Below the pieces are notes generated by a model. It was not told the origin of the DNA and ran no database searches. It saw nothing but the letters and a program-made list of their open reading frames with translations. Of a stretch of DNA of 64,000 nucleotides, positions 9,683 through 21,624 are shown piece after piece. Both the position numbers and the translations under genes were made by a program. Each line of letters opens with the position of its first letter. Within the stretch, counting starts at the first letter, position 1. Origin of the DNA: Planctomycetota bacterium (GTDB taxonomy: Bacteria; Planctomycetota; MHYJ01; WSZJ01; JACPWG01); the NCBI GenBank assembly GCA_016197205.1, contig JACPWG010000071.1, positions 1-64,000 of the forward strand, read 5' to 3'.

Positions 9683-11170
9683 TCAGAACTTCCCCTTGTT
9701 CGCCTCCCACCAGTCCTGCCACTGCTTCACCAGGCGGGCCTTGGTCTCGGCCGATGAGGACGAGCTCCACTCCGGGACGTTCGCGCCGGTGAGCTGCTTG
9801 AGCCGACCCGCCGCCCTCGCCCGCAGCTCCTCGTTCGAACCCTGGAGCGAAATTACCAGCCACTCCACCGGGCTCTTTCCCTGGTTCTGCCCCCACCACC
9901 GCTCCCAGTCCTCGAATTTCTCGGAGGTGTCGCCGGTCAGCTCCCGCAGGGCCTCCACGTAGCGCTCCCGGATGTTGCGCTTGAGGTCGTTGTTCGACAG
10001 CCCGCTGATGAGGACGTGGATCGCGGTCGAGTCTCCGCAGTCGGTCGCGTACCGGACCGCCAGGTCGCACAACGGATCCGTCGTCTCCGACCCGACCAGC
10101 GCGAAGACGCTCCGCACGGCCGGGTCCGGCGGCTTGACCGCCACGCCCTTGAAAAGCTCCGCGAGCTTGAGCTTCCGGAACTCCTGGTCGAGCGGGATGC
10201 GCGCCCCCTTCATGCCGATCACGTACAGCCCTTGCAGCGCGGCCGACCGCAGCTCTTCGTCCGCCTCGCGCGCCATCGCCAGCGTCTGGAACGCGGTCTT
10301 CACCTCGTCCCCCCACAGCCCCATGCGCGCCAGCAGCACGAGCCCCGAGGCTGCGAGCTGCTTCTGCGGCACGGTCGACTTGTCGCCGTTCAACGTCTCC
10401 AGGAGCTTCGGAAACGCGGCCTCCCGCAGGCGACCCAGCTCGTCGGCCACCTTCGGGAAATCGAACTTCGAGCCCTTCGCGAGGTGCTGGGCGAGGGCCG
10501 CGGTGTTCTCCGGCTGCGGCGCGACGGTCGCCGCCGGTTCCGGGGTCTTCGGGTCCCCCGAAGCGGCGACCTTCGACATGTTCTTGAACACGAAGACGAG
10601 GCCCACGACCAGGCCGACGAGCAGGAGCACGCCCACGGCCAGGGCGACGTAGCCCTTGGACTCCCCTTTGTCCTTCGGGCTCAGCCACTGACCGGTCGAC
10701 AGGTCCATGCCGCAGGAAATGCAGAGGATGTCCCCCTCGTACAACGTCACGGAACAGCCGGGGCACTTGAAGGTCCGCTTCTGGCCCTTCTCGGTCTGGT
10801 CCGTGAGCGGCTTGATCTCGAATTCCGTCTGCCTGCGCGTCGTGACCGGCGGCACTCGCGCGCCCAGCAGGTCGTCGCCGAGGGGTGGGGGGCGCTTGAC
10901 GACGGCCGCGGGGGACTTCGACTTCTTGCGCGTGCCTCCGGCGGAGCGGCCGCCCGACGCCGCAGCCTCGGGCGGCTTCACGGACTTCGTTACGGCCCCG
11001 CCGGCGGCCCGCACCTTTGAGCTGGGGGCGAGCGGCCCCGAGCCCCCGTCCAACTCGTCGGCGGGAACCCGGACCGGCTTGCCGCAGGCGGGACATTTGA
11101 TCAGCTTTCCCGCGAGCGCGTCCTTGACGGACACGGAGCGACCGCAGCCGCAGGAAAAACGAATCGGCAT
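9683..11170 (-). CDS. Zinc-ribbon, single-pass membrane protein with HEAT-like repeats
   Basis: The 495-aa protein has a zinc-ribbon-like N terminus (C7, C9, C26, C29), a Lys/Ala/Pro-rich linker, and a second ribbon (C136, C139, C150, C153). A single membrane helix follows at about 173-197. The remaining ~300 residues are alpha-helical HEAT-like repeats (ASGLVLLARMGLWGDEVKTA-type units). This layout is common in planctomycete genomes. The function is unknown; a scaffold with a cytoplasmic zinc ribbon and an extracytoplasmic HEAT solenoid is the simplest reading. ATG at 11170 is well placed. The gene is convergent with the protease and divergent from the receiver-PilZ gene. Confidence 0.75.
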   Translation of the reverse strand: MPIRFSCGCGRSVSVKDALAGKLIKCPACGKPVRVPADELDGGSGPLAPSSKVRAAGGAVTKSVKPPEAAASGGRSAGGTRKKSKSPAAVVKRPPPLGDDLLGARVPPVTTRRQTEFEIKPLTDQTEKGQKRTFKCPGCSVTLYEGDILCISCGMDLSTGQWLSPKDKGESKGYVALAVGVLLLVGLVVGLVFVFKNMSKVAASGDPKTPEPAATVAPQPENTAALAQHLAKGSKFDFPKVADELGRLREAAFPKLLETLNGDKSTVPQKQLAASGLVLLARMGLWGDEVKTAFQTLAMAREADEELRSAALQGLYVIGMKGARIPLDQEFRKLKLAELFKGVAVKPPDPAVRSVFALVGSETTDPLCDLAVRYATDCGDSTAIHVLISGLSNNDLKRNIRERYVEALRELTGDTSEKFEDWERWWGQNQGKSPVEWLVISLQGSNEELRARAAGRLKQLTGANVPEWSSSSSAETKARLVKQWQDWWEANKGKF

Positions 11171-11274
11171 GAGAGGCTCCCGGAGGCGGCAGAGAGGAAA
11201 AAACGGATTCTAGCGAGGCCGCCCCGTCGTTGCAAGGCTTTTGCAAGCAACCCCCGGCCGTCCGTGAATTTCCG

Positions 11275-11302
11275 TTGACTCCCCGGCCGGTTGGGCTATA
11301 AT
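11275..11302 (+). promoter_or_regulatory. Promoter of the receiver-PilZ/uvrA unit
   Basis: TTGACT (11275-11280) and TATAAT (11297-11302) are separated by 16 bp. Transcription would start about 11309, giving a leader of roughly 80 bases before ATG 11387. The leader is unusually C-rich. This promoter probably drives uvrA copy 2 as well. Confidence 0.7.
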
Positions 11303-11386
11303 GCCGCGTTCGTTTGCGTGCTGTGGAATGGGGCGGCGATTCCACCCCACCCAGCCCCCCCCTCCGCCCCCGCCAATGGGGTCTTC

Positions 11387-12129
11387 ATGGCCATCAAGAT
11401 CCTTCTCCTGGAAACCAACGAAGCCCTCCGGGAAAGTTTCCAGGCCCAGCTCACCCAGACGCAATACGTGCTCGACAAGTGCGTCGGTACCGGGGACGAG
11501 ATGCTGGAGGGGTACGCGAAGAGCTCGCCCGCGGTCGTCGTCCTCGACCTGAACGCGCCGGGCCACAAGGACAAGCCGGGAGACGGCGGGTTCGCCCACC
11601 TCAAGCGCCTGCTCGAGCTCGACGCGAACGCGCGCATCGTCGTGACGTACACCGTCGAAAACAAGATGCACGTCATGAACGCGCTCAAGTCCGGCGCGCT
11701 CGGCAAGATCAAAAAGCCCTTCCGCCGTGACGAGATCCTCGAGGCCCTCGCCCTCTGCACCGGCAAGACGAAAACGGCCTCCAACATCCAACGGGCGGGC
11801 GTCCGGCTCAAGAAGCGTCTCACGGTGAAGTTCAAAAAAGTCACCGACGGCTTCTTCACGCGCATGCGCTCCGCGGTCTCCGAGGACATCAGCCACACCG
11901 GCCTTTCCTTCAAGACCGAGGAGAACCTCCAGGAGAAGACGGGCCTGAAGCTCGAGCTTACCCTCCCGGGCCAGGCGCCGCTCGTCGCGAAGGTCCAGGT
12001 CGTCCGCGTCTCGCCCGTCGTCGGCCTCCCCTTGAACGAGGTCGCCGTGTCGTTCACCGAGGTCGCTCCGGACGACGTCAACCGCCTCCGCGCCTTCATC
12101 CTCCAGAACGTGGCCAAAGCGACTTCCTG

Positions 12130-12130
<1 letters not shown>
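11387..12130 (+). CDS. Receiver-PilZ regulator
   Basis: A 247-aa protein. Residues 1-125 form a CheY-like receiver with phosphoacceptor Asp54 (VVVLDLNAP) and a KIKKPF ending, though the usual N-terminal Asp pair is replaced by ET. Residues 135-245 form a PilZ domain with R140-xxx-R144 and D167-x-S169-xx-G172, the residues that bind cyclic di-GMP. The protein is therefore predicted to couple a phosphorelay to c-di-GMP, with no DNA-binding domain visible. ATG 11387 was preferred over upstream starts because the receiver begins there. Its TGA overlaps the ATG of uvrA copy 2 by one base, which implies translational coupling to a repair gene; the biological link is not obvious. Confidence 0.88.
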
Positions 12131-15110
<2,980 letters not shown>

Positions 15111-15132
<22 letters not shown>

Positions 15133-15155
15133 CAAATAGCAAATTTCAAATTTGA
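15111..15155. repeat. AT-rich dispersed repeat at the uvrA copy 2 stop
   Basis: The block cacgatttcaaaacgcaaat followed by iterated caaat/ttcaaat words is almost identical to 22526-22560, beside the SPOR lipoprotein gene. Here it contains the uvrA TAG stop (15130-15132). It is an island of low GC in a very GC-rich region. Confidence 0.65.
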
Positions 15156-15199
15156 CCCCTCGCGGGGAGCCGCGCGTGAGGCGCTCTGGAGACGATCGG

Positions 15200-16000
15200 A
15201 TGCTCAACCCGACCACCGCCACCGCCCGGACCGCCGCCCCCGGCCCCGCCCCTCAGGAGCTCCTCGTCGCAGGCATTTCGTACCGCCGGCTCGGAATGCT
15301 GAAGAGCGATTTTTTTTCCGACAATCACTTGCTCGAGCGGGACGGCCGGAAATTCGTCCTCAAGCGCGCACGCTTCCGCCACGTCGGCGGGTCGCTGCTC
15401 GAGCCGCTCGCCGGCCGCATCTCGCGGCGCGAGGCGCACATCTACTCGCTCCTGGACGGCATCCCCGGCATCCCCCGTTACCTTGGCACGGTCGGCCCCG
15501 ACGCCTATTTCCACGAGTACGTCGAAGGGGAGAACCTGAGCCAGCACGAGCGGCGACGCGGAAAACGTTCGCTGCCGGCGGACTTCTTCGACCGGCTGGG
15601 GGAGATCCTCGCCCGCGTACACGAGCGAGGGGTGGCGTACGGGGATCTCTGCAAGAAGGGGAACGTGATCGTCGGCGCTGACGAGCGGCCCTACCTGATC
15701 GACTTCACCATCTCGTTTTCGGTGCACGACGGCCCGCGCGCCTTCCGTCACGCGCGCCGGTGGTTCTTCGACGTGATCCGCGAGGCCGACCGCTACCACC
15801 TCGCCAAGTTCAAGCGCCACTACCAGCCCGAGCGCCTGACGGACGACGAGTGGTGGATCCTCGAGAACCGCCCGCTTCTGCACCGCGTCTACCGCGTGAT
15901 CGGGCAGCGACCCTACCAGTTCGCGAAACACCTCGTCTATCCGAAGGGCTCGAACGAGGTTTTCCGCTTCTCGCGCGACCTGCGCAAGGTCGGGGACTGA
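15200..16000 (+). CDS. RIO/lipopolysaccharide-kinase-like small protein kinase
   Basis: The 266-aa product has compact kinase-fold signatures: Lys55 in KFVLKRAR (ATP lysine), Glu78 in RREAH, GVAYGDLCKKGNVIV (catalytic Asp149, Asn155) and the metal-binding Asp168 in LIDF. There is no glycine-rich loop of the classical type. This is the pattern of RIO1-like, Kdo/WaaP-like or other small-molecule kinases rather than Hanks-type kinases. The substrate cannot be told from sequence. ATG 15200 has GGAG about 9 bases upstream; a more distal TTG at 15152 lies in the AT-rich repeat and was rejected. A T8 run at 15310 encodes part of DFFSD. Confidence 0.7.
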   Translation: MLNPTTATARTAAPGPAPQELLVAGISYRRLGMLKSDFFSDNHLLERDGRKFVLKRARFRHVGGSLLEPLAGRISRREAHIYSLLDGIPGIPRYLGTVGPDAYFHEYVEGENLSQHERRRGKRSLPADFFDRLGEILARVHERGVAYGDLCKKGNVIVGADERPYLIDFTISFSVHDGPRAFRHARRWFFDVIREADRYHLAKFKRHYQPERLTDDEWWILENRPLLHRVYRVIGQRPYQFAKHLVYPKGSNEVFRFSRDLRKVGD

Positions 16001-16103
16001 GTACCGCCTCGCGGACGTCGGCGGCCCATCGGCAAAGGCCGGCACTACAACGCTAGAATGAATCCTTTGCCACCTGCAACAGCTTCCGCCAAGCTCCGCC
16101 GCT

Positions 16104-16369
16104 GTTCGTAGTTCCGCCTTCAGGCGGCGCGTGCGAGGAGAAATTCGACACTTGGTTGGCAGCCCCGCCTGAAGGCGGAACTACGAACGGATGCCTCGGC
16201 CTTCGAGGACTCCGATCGCAGTTGGTCGACATGCCGCTCGTGGCCCGTTGACGAAGTCCAGTCACGATGCCTGGGGGCGCGGGGCCTTCGGCCCGCGCGA
16301 ACGGCCGCATGGGTTACGACTCGCCGTGGCAGAGTTGACGACTGTGTCCGAAGTTCGTCAACGGGCCAC
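16104..16369. repeat. Two nested-type inverted repeats beside the broken HEAT gene
   Basis: First, a perfect 24-bp inverted repeat: arm 16104-16127 (gttcgtagttccgcc core) and arm 16165-16188, each arm containing its own CCGCCTTCAGGCGG hairpin. Second, GTGGCCCGTTGACGAA at 16240-16255 is repeated inverted at 16354-16369. Together they fill most of 16001-16376, where I see no gene. The second pair ends eight bases before the stop of the frameshifted gene. Confidence 0.75.
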
Positions 16370-16376
16370 TCGGTCT

Positions 16377-17529
16377 TCACGGCTGCGGTGGGGCGGCCGC
16401 CTCCGCCTCGTCCGCCTGCCGGTCCGCCAGGGACACCGAGCCCTCTTCGCGCGCGACCGACAAGGCTCCCGCCGGCGCAGCGACTTCCGACAAGCTCAGC
16501 CGCCCGGGCGCTACGTCGCCGAGCCTCGCCTGAATGGCCCTCGCCGAAGCCTCCGCGGCGCGGCTCAGTTCGGTGCTCGCGATGCGCCCCGCCGACCGGG
16601 CGAGCGCCAATAGCGGCTCGACGACCCGGACGCTGCCGACTTTTCCGAGCGAATTCGTCGCCGCGAGTTGGACGGCCGGGTCCTTATGCGCCAGGAGGTC
16701 GACCAGCGACGTTTCGGCGCGCACCTCTCCCAGCTCCCCCAGCAACTGGGCGATCGATGCCGCCTCCGCCGGGCTTGACGTGGGCAAGAGCAGGCCGAAG
16801 TGCTCCGCTCTCGGCATGCGTCCCAAGCGCGCGAGTTGCTCGACGGCCGGACGCAGGAGCACAGCGCTCTTCCGCACGGCGGGGGATTCGAGGAGGGGGA
16901 CGAGACGTTCCCGGGGCAGCCGCTCGGACAGCCACTGCAGGGCCGCGGCGCGCGCCTGCGGGTCGGCATCCTCGGCCGTGACGAAGCTCTCGAGGGCTGG
17001 CCAGGCCTCCGCTTCCAGGCGCACGGCGACGGCAAGGATCGGGCGAATGGCCTCCCGCAACAAGCAGCCCTCGGCGCGGACCGTCGGGCTGGCCAGAAAC
17101 GCGAGTTGCAGCCCCGGGTCCGCCGTCTCCAGCAGGTGGAGGAGCGCGACGCGTCGCATGGACGCGCGAGTCAAAGGCGGGGTCTCCGGTCTCGACGGCC
17201 CCGTCCTCGAAGTGGGGGGAACCGGCCCACCCCAGGAGCCCGGCGCGGCGCGGACCGAGTCGTAAGCTGGCCGGCAGGTCGGTGCGGCTGACGTCGAATC
17301 TGGAGCGCATGCCGAGGGCGAAGGTGCCTGGGCGGGTCACGCGGACCTCGACCCGGCATTCGTCGACTTCGCCGACCAATCGGCCTGGCCCACCCCACCA
17401 GGCGGGTTGATAACGAAGACCGAGCCCGCGGCCGGTCTCCTCCCATGCCGCCCCTGCGCGCTGGAACCAGCGTCGAAGGAAGGAGAGCCAGGCGAGGAGG
17501 ACGGCTGCGACGAGAAGCCCAGCGATCAT
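16377..17529 (-). pseudogene. Frameshifted membrane/HEAT-repeat protein gene
   Basis: The 5' part (17529 to about 17170) encodes a membrane anchor (MIAGLLVAAVLLAWLSFLRRW) and a soluble segment. It ends in the recognisable run HFEDGAVETGDPAFDSRV, seen in planctomycete-type proteins where it continues into a helical domain. The sensible continuation (RRVALLHLLE..., HEAT-like helices with VRVVEPLLALAR) is found in another frame from about 17174 to 16377. Neither frame alone gives a coherent protein: the first frame runs on as Pro/Arg/Gly-rich shadow to 16684. A one-base indel near 17160-17185 is the simplest explanation. A sequencing error, a programmed shift, or two overlapping genes (ATG at 17159) remain possible. 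Confidence 0.6.
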
Positions 17530-17703
17530 GGTTGAAGCATCCCGGCGCGGCGGGCAGCAGCCGAACCTGCACTCGCCTGCGACACCCGTCGCCCCGACGA
17601 ACGGACGGGCACACGAATTTCACGAAGCAGCCAAACTTCAAGGAGAGAGGACGATGCGGCCATTGTACGGTCCCCCTTCGTGAAATTTGTGTTCTTCACG
17701 TCG

Positions 17704-17792
17704 CGCCTCCAGTCCTGGGGGCGTGGGCCTCCGGCCCGCGCCCCCGGGAGCCTCGAGGTCCGAAGCTGCGCAGTTATTTTTGCGCGGGCGCC
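17704..17792. repeat. GC-rich hairpin plus ttatttttgcgcgggcg element
   Basis: A ctgggggcgtgggcctccggcc-type palindrome is followed by agcctcgaggtccgaa and gcgcagttatttttgcgcgg. The same module occurs inverted at 63614-63716, and its end (cctagcgcccgcgcaag) at 44925-44942. Its cctag boundary is continuous with the 369-bp TIR element at 17793, as if one inserted at the edge of the other. From 17530 to 17703 I see nothing else. Confidence 0.65.
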
Positions 17793-18161
17793 TAGTGTCC
17801 CGTCTACGCTAATTCCAAGGGTCCGCCGCTGTAGCGGAGTACGCGTTCGGTGAACCCGTCATCCCGGCATGTCATCCTGAGCGGAGCGCCGCAGCGCGAA
17901 GCGAAGGATCCAAGTAAGGACGGACGCCCAACCTGCTCAACCGGCCCTCGGACCGTGTTGTGGGCGAGCCAGCGCCCTGTCGAGAAATGCGGTCGCTACA
18001 CTTGGTTTGGATCCTTCACTTCGCTCCGCGCTGCGGCGCCTCGCTTCGCTCAGGATGACAAGCGCATCGAACGGGTTCCCTGAAAGCTCTACCTGACGGG
18101 AGCCAGTCGACCTCCACGGAGCGCCCGGCGAACGAGCAGAATAAGCGTAGACGGGACACTA
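17793..18161. mobile_element. 369-bp MITE-like element with perfect 18-bp TIRs
   Basis: TAGTGTCCCGTCTACGCT (17793-17810) is repeated perfectly inverted at 18144-18161; the match continues for three more bases after one mismatch. An inner inverted pair of gtcatcctgagcg/cgctcaggatgac type begins near 17874 and 18046 and is followed by aaggatcc-type words. There is no coding capacity for a transposase, so it would be mobilised in trans. The right end overlaps the TAG stop of the 132-aa gene (18159-18161). Both ends sit in ctag. Confidence 0.82.
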
Positions 18162-18557
18162 GTGCCGGTCCTCCTTGAAGAGCAGGCGCTCGAAGCGGTC
18201 GGCCTGCTCGGCGACGTAGAGGATCGACTGTACTTTCTGCTCCGGATTGAACGAGTCGAGGAGGTGCGTGTCCGCCAGGATCAGGTTGTCCTTGTCGATC
18301 GCGAAGGCGCCGTAACGCAGCGTCGCGTTCATTTTGAGCGCCATCAGCGCGCGGTCGCCGATGAGGGACGAGACCGGTCCGATGATCGAGCGGACGCGCG
18401 CCATCGAGGCGCCCTCCTCGGTGAACTCGGTCACGAAGACCTTCTGGATGCGTCCGTCCTTGAGGGGGATCGTCATGCACACGTCGCCGCTCTCCGCTTG
18501 CGAGAGCTTCCAGCCGGTCCGTTCGCACAGGTTCTTCAGGAAGTCCTGGATCGTCAT
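18159..18557 (-). CDS. Conserved-looking 132-aa cytoplasmic protein, unknown function
   Basis: The start ATG at 18557 has GGAGGGACCC directly upstream, a strong ribosome-binding site. The product (MTIQDFLKNLCERTGW..., KVFVTEFTEEGASMARVRSIIGP, DNLILADTHLLDSF, ending in LYVAEQADRFERLLFKEDRH) looks like a small alpha/beta protein. It faintly resembles YbjN or type III chaperone-like folds, but I would not name it. No secretion signal or membrane helix is visible. The TAG stop is exactly the terminal three bases of the 369-bp TIR element, so an older, longer C terminus may have been cut by the insertion. Confidence 0.7.
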   Translation of the reverse strand: MTIQDFLKNLCERTGWKLSQAESGDVCMTIPLKDGRIQKVFVTEFTEEGASMARVRSIIGPVSSLIGDRALMALKMNATLRYGAFAIDKDNLILADTHLLDSFNPEQKVQSILYVAEQADRFERLLFKEDRH

Positions 18558-18610
18558 GGGTCCCTCCGTGATATCGGTTGTTCCTGCCGAGGGGACGCGC
18601 ACCGTGGTGT

Positions 18611-18837
18611 AGGGCGCCCCTTGTGTGCGCCCTGCCGCGACGCCGAGCTGGAGCTTCTCGGCATGGCTTGAACCGCCGCCGACGCAGCGCACACCCGACA
18701 ACGGTTCCTCGCTTCGTGGGCACGGCAGCGCCGTGCCCCTACGGGAAGCAGCCGATCGGCGAAAGTCCCCCGGAGCTGAAGCATGCCTGCTTTCCGGGTG
18801 CGCGGTCTCGTCCGCCGGGCGGGCAGAAGGCCCGCCC
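18611..18837. repeat. Cluster of three REP-like hairpins
   Basis: AGGGCGC/GCGCCCT (18611-18633); GGGCACGGC-agc-GCCGTGCCC (18718-18738) with the extension acgggaagcagccgatcggcg; and GGGCGGGC-agaag-GCCCGCCC (18817-18837). The middle unit with its extension is repeated at 24377-24420. The last one abuts the TAG stop of mutS (18838-18840). No gene lies between 18558 and 18837. Confidence 0.7.
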
Positions 18838-21624
18838 CTACCGGCCCTTCTCGGCCATTGCCTTCAACTCCTGCAGCTTCACCAGCGCGGCGAGCGGGGT
18901 GAGCGCCTCGACGTCGAGGGCCGCGAGGGCCGCGACCGCGGGGTTCGGCGGCGGGGCGAAGAGGCCGAGCTGAAAGGCGTCGCCAGGCCGCGGCCGCGAC
19001 GCGCGCGGCGCGAACTTCGGCTTGTTGTCCGCGTCGAGGGTCTGCGCCTCGAGGTTCTTCAACAACACCTTCGCGCGCGAGAGCACCTCCCGCGGCAGTC
19101 CGGCAAGTCGCGCGACGTGCAGGCCGTAGCTCTTGTCGGTGGGGCCCTCCAGGATCTTCCGCAGGAAGACGATCCCGTCCCCCCACTCCTTCACGGCCAC
19201 GTGGTAGTTTCGCACGCCGGGCAGCACCAGCGCAAGCTCGGTCAACTCGTGGTAGTGCGTGGCGAAGAGCGTCCGTGCGCCGACCCGGTCGTGCAGGTGC
19301 TCCGCGATCGCCCACGCGAGGCTCACGCCGTCGAACGTGCTCGTCCCCCGGCCCAGCTCGTCCAGCACGATCAGGCTCCGGTTGGTCGCGTTGTTCAGGA
19401 TGTTCGCGGCCTCCGTCATCTCCACCATGAACGTGCTCGCGCCGCGCGCGATCTCGTCCGCGGCGCCGACTCGCGTGAAGATCCTGTCCACCAGCCCGAT
19501 CGTCGCCTCCGAGGCCGGGACGAAGCCCCCCATCTGCGCCATCACGCACAGGAGCGCCACCTGCCGGATGTAGGTGGACTTGCCCGCCATGTTCGGACCG
19601 GTCAGGACCAACAGTCGCTGCTCCGTCTCGTCGAGGTAGACGTCGTTCGGGACGAAGGCGTCGTCCAGGACCTTCTCGAGGACCGGGTGGCGCCCGTCGG
19701 TGATCCGGAGGACCCGCTCGGCCACGATGCGCGGACGGACGTAGCGGTTCTCGCGGGCCACGCGCGCGAGCGAGGCCAGGCTGTCGACCGCGGCGACCGC
19801 GCCGGCCACATGGAGGCACGCGGGTAAATGCCGCGCCGCGGCTTCGCGCAGGGCGAGGAACAGCCGGTACTCCAGGTCCTTCGCCGTCGCCTCCGACCGG
19901 AGAAAGCGCGTCTCGTAGTCCTTCAGCTCGGGGGTGATGTACCGCTCGGCGTTCTTCAGCGTCTGCTTGCGGCGGTAGTCTGGCGGTATCTTTTTTTCGT
20001 GTGCGTTCGTGACCTCGATGTAGAAGCCGAAGACCTGGTTGAAGGCGACCTTGAGGCTCGGGATCCCCGTGCGCTTGACCTCGCGCTCGCGGTAGTCCTT
20101 GATCCACGCCTCCCAGTCGCGGGCCGGGGCGCGGGTGCGGTCGAGTTCCTCGTCGAAGCCGTCGCGGAGCAGGCCCCCCTCCTTGATCGCGAGCGGCGGG
20201 TCGTCCGCGAGGGCGCGCTCGAGCAGGGCGCGCAGTTCCGCGAGTGACGCGGGCGCATAAGCGCGGATCGGACCGGTGGGAACCGCCGGACCCGCATCCT
20301 CCTCGCCTGCGTCGTCTTCCTTCGCGGATTCGGGGGTCGCCGCTTCGATTGGGGCGGGCAGCGACTCCGCTTCGACCTCGTCCTTTGGGGCCTTGGCGGC
20401 GGCCGACGCCGCCTCGAGCACCGTGCGCGCGGCGGCCAGGAGCGGCGAGCGGGCAGGGCGCAGGGCCTGGACGACCTCGGGCAGCAGGCTGAGCGCCTGC
20501 CGCAGACCCCCGAGGTGTCGTGCGTTCGCGCGCCCGGAGCCGAGCGTGGCCGCGATGCGTTCCACATCGGGCATGCGCCGCAGGACTTCCTCGAGGCCTT
20601 CGCGCGGTCCGCCGTCCGCCGCCAGCTCCGCGACCGCGTCGTGGCGCGCGGCGATCTCGGCCGCGTCCACGAGCGGGCTCGCCACCCATTCGCGCAACAT
20701 GCGACCGCCCATCGGCGTCCGTGTGCGGTCGAGGACCCAGAGGAGCGACCCGCGCAACTCCCCGCCGCGCAGGGTCTGGACCAGCTCCAACGACGCCTGG
20801 CTCGACCGGTCCATGAGCAGATGCCCGGCGCGCCGGAAGCGCTCAAGGCGCAGAATGTGGGTTAACGGGGCCTTCTGCGTCTCCTGCACGTACGCGAGGA
20901 CCGCCCCGGCCGCGGACAGCGCGGGTCCGAGGTCGCCGCAGCCGAACCCGGCGAGGGTGCGCGTCCCGAAGTGCTCGTTGAGGACGCGGAGCGCGCCCTG
21001 CCGCTCGAAGCTCCAGTCCGGCCGCGGCGTGAGGAGGGAGCGGAAGAGTCCGCGGCACTCGCGTGCGAGCTCGGAGTCCGACTGCGATTCAGGGACGAGT
21101 CCCTCGGCGGCGTCGAGTCGCGCGAGCTCGTCGAGCAGCTCGCGGCGCGTGACGTCCTCGGCGCGAAAGGTCCCGGTGGAGAGGTCGAGCCAGGCGAGGC
21201 CGACCGCGTCCTTGCCCGGGAAGAGGGCGGCGAGATAATTGGGCCGGTTGCTTTCGAGGAGCCCCTCCTCGGTGAGCGTGCCGGGCGTGATGACGCGGAC
21301 GACCTCGCGTTCGACGAGCTTCTTCGAGTCGTCCGCCTCTTCGACCTGTTCGCAGACGGCAACGCGAAAGCCCGCGCGCAGCAGGCGGGCGAGGTAGGTG
21401 TTGACGGCGTGGACGGGGACGCCGGCCATGGCGACGGCCTTGTCCCCTTTGAAGCGCGAGGTGAGCGTGAGGCCGAGGACGCGCGAGGCGGTCTTCGCGT
21501 CCTCGTCGAACATTTCGTAGAAGTCCCCGAGCCGGAAGAAGACCAGCTCGCCGGGGTGCTGCTTCTTGACGTCCCAATACTGCCGCATGACCGGCGGCAG
21601 CTCGACTTCCGGCTCTGCGCTCAT
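18838..21624 (-). CDS. mutS: DNA mismatch repair protein MutS
   Basis: A 928-aa MutS1. The mismatch-contacting F-Y-E motif is at residues 35-37 (GDFYEMF) and the ATPase Walker A GPNMAGKST is near residue 675. It is followed by ADEIARGASTFMVEM, DELGRGTSTFDG and ATHYHEL. MutS binds mispairs and signals through MutL in the cytoplasm. An unusual Ala/Glu/Pro-rich insertion of about 50 residues (around 400-450, KDEVEAESLP...KEDDAGEEDAG) interrupts the lever/clamp region. The start at 21624 overlaps the stop of the upstream SPOR lipoprotein gene by ATGA; a longer frame upstream is shadow of that gene. A seven-base A-run (minus strand, 19991-19997) lies in the coding sequence. The stop abuts a REP hairpin. 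Confidence 0.97.
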   Translation of the reverse strand: MSAEPEVELPPVMRQYWDVKKQHPGELVFFRLGDFYEMFDEDAKTASRVLGLTLTSRFKGDKAVAMAGVPVHAVNTYLARLLRAGFRVAVCEQVEEADDSKKLVEREVVRVITPGTLTEEGLLESNRPNYLAALFPGKDAVGLAWLDLSTGTFRAEDVTRRELLDELARLDAAEGLVPESQSDSELARECRGLFRSLLTPRPDWSFERQGALRVLNEHFGTRTLAGFGCGDLGPALSAAGAVLAYVQETQKAPLTHILRLERFRRAGHLLMDRSSQASLELVQTLRGGELRGSLLWVLDRTRTPMGGRMLREWVASPLVDAAEIAARHDAVAELAADGGPREGLEEVLRRMPDVERIAATLGSGRANARHLGGLRQALSLLPEVVQALRPARSPLLAAARTVLEAASAAAKAPKDEVEAESLPAPIEAATPESAKEDDAGEEDAGPAVPTGPIRAYAPASLAELRALLERALADDPPLAIKEGGLLRDGFDEELDRTRAPARDWEAWIKDYREREVKRTGIPSLKVAFNQVFGFYIEVTNAHEKKIPPDYRRKQTLKNAERYITPELKDYETRFLRSEATAKDLEYRLFLALREAAARHLPACLHVAGAVAAVDSLASLARVARENRYVRPRIVAERVLRITDGRHPVLEKVLDDAFVPNDVYLDETEQRLLVLTGPNMAGKSTYIRQVALLCVMAQMGGFVPASEATIGLVDRIFTRVGAADEIARGASTFMVEMTEAANILNNATNRSLIVLDELGRGTSTFDGVSLAWAIAEHLHDRVGARTLFATHYHELTELALVLPGVRNYHVAVKEWGDGIVFLRKILEGPTDKSYGLHVARLAGLPREVLSRAKVLLKNLEAQTLDADNKPKFAPRASRPRPGDAFQLGLFAPPPNPAVAALAALDVEALTPLAALVKLQELKAMAEKGR

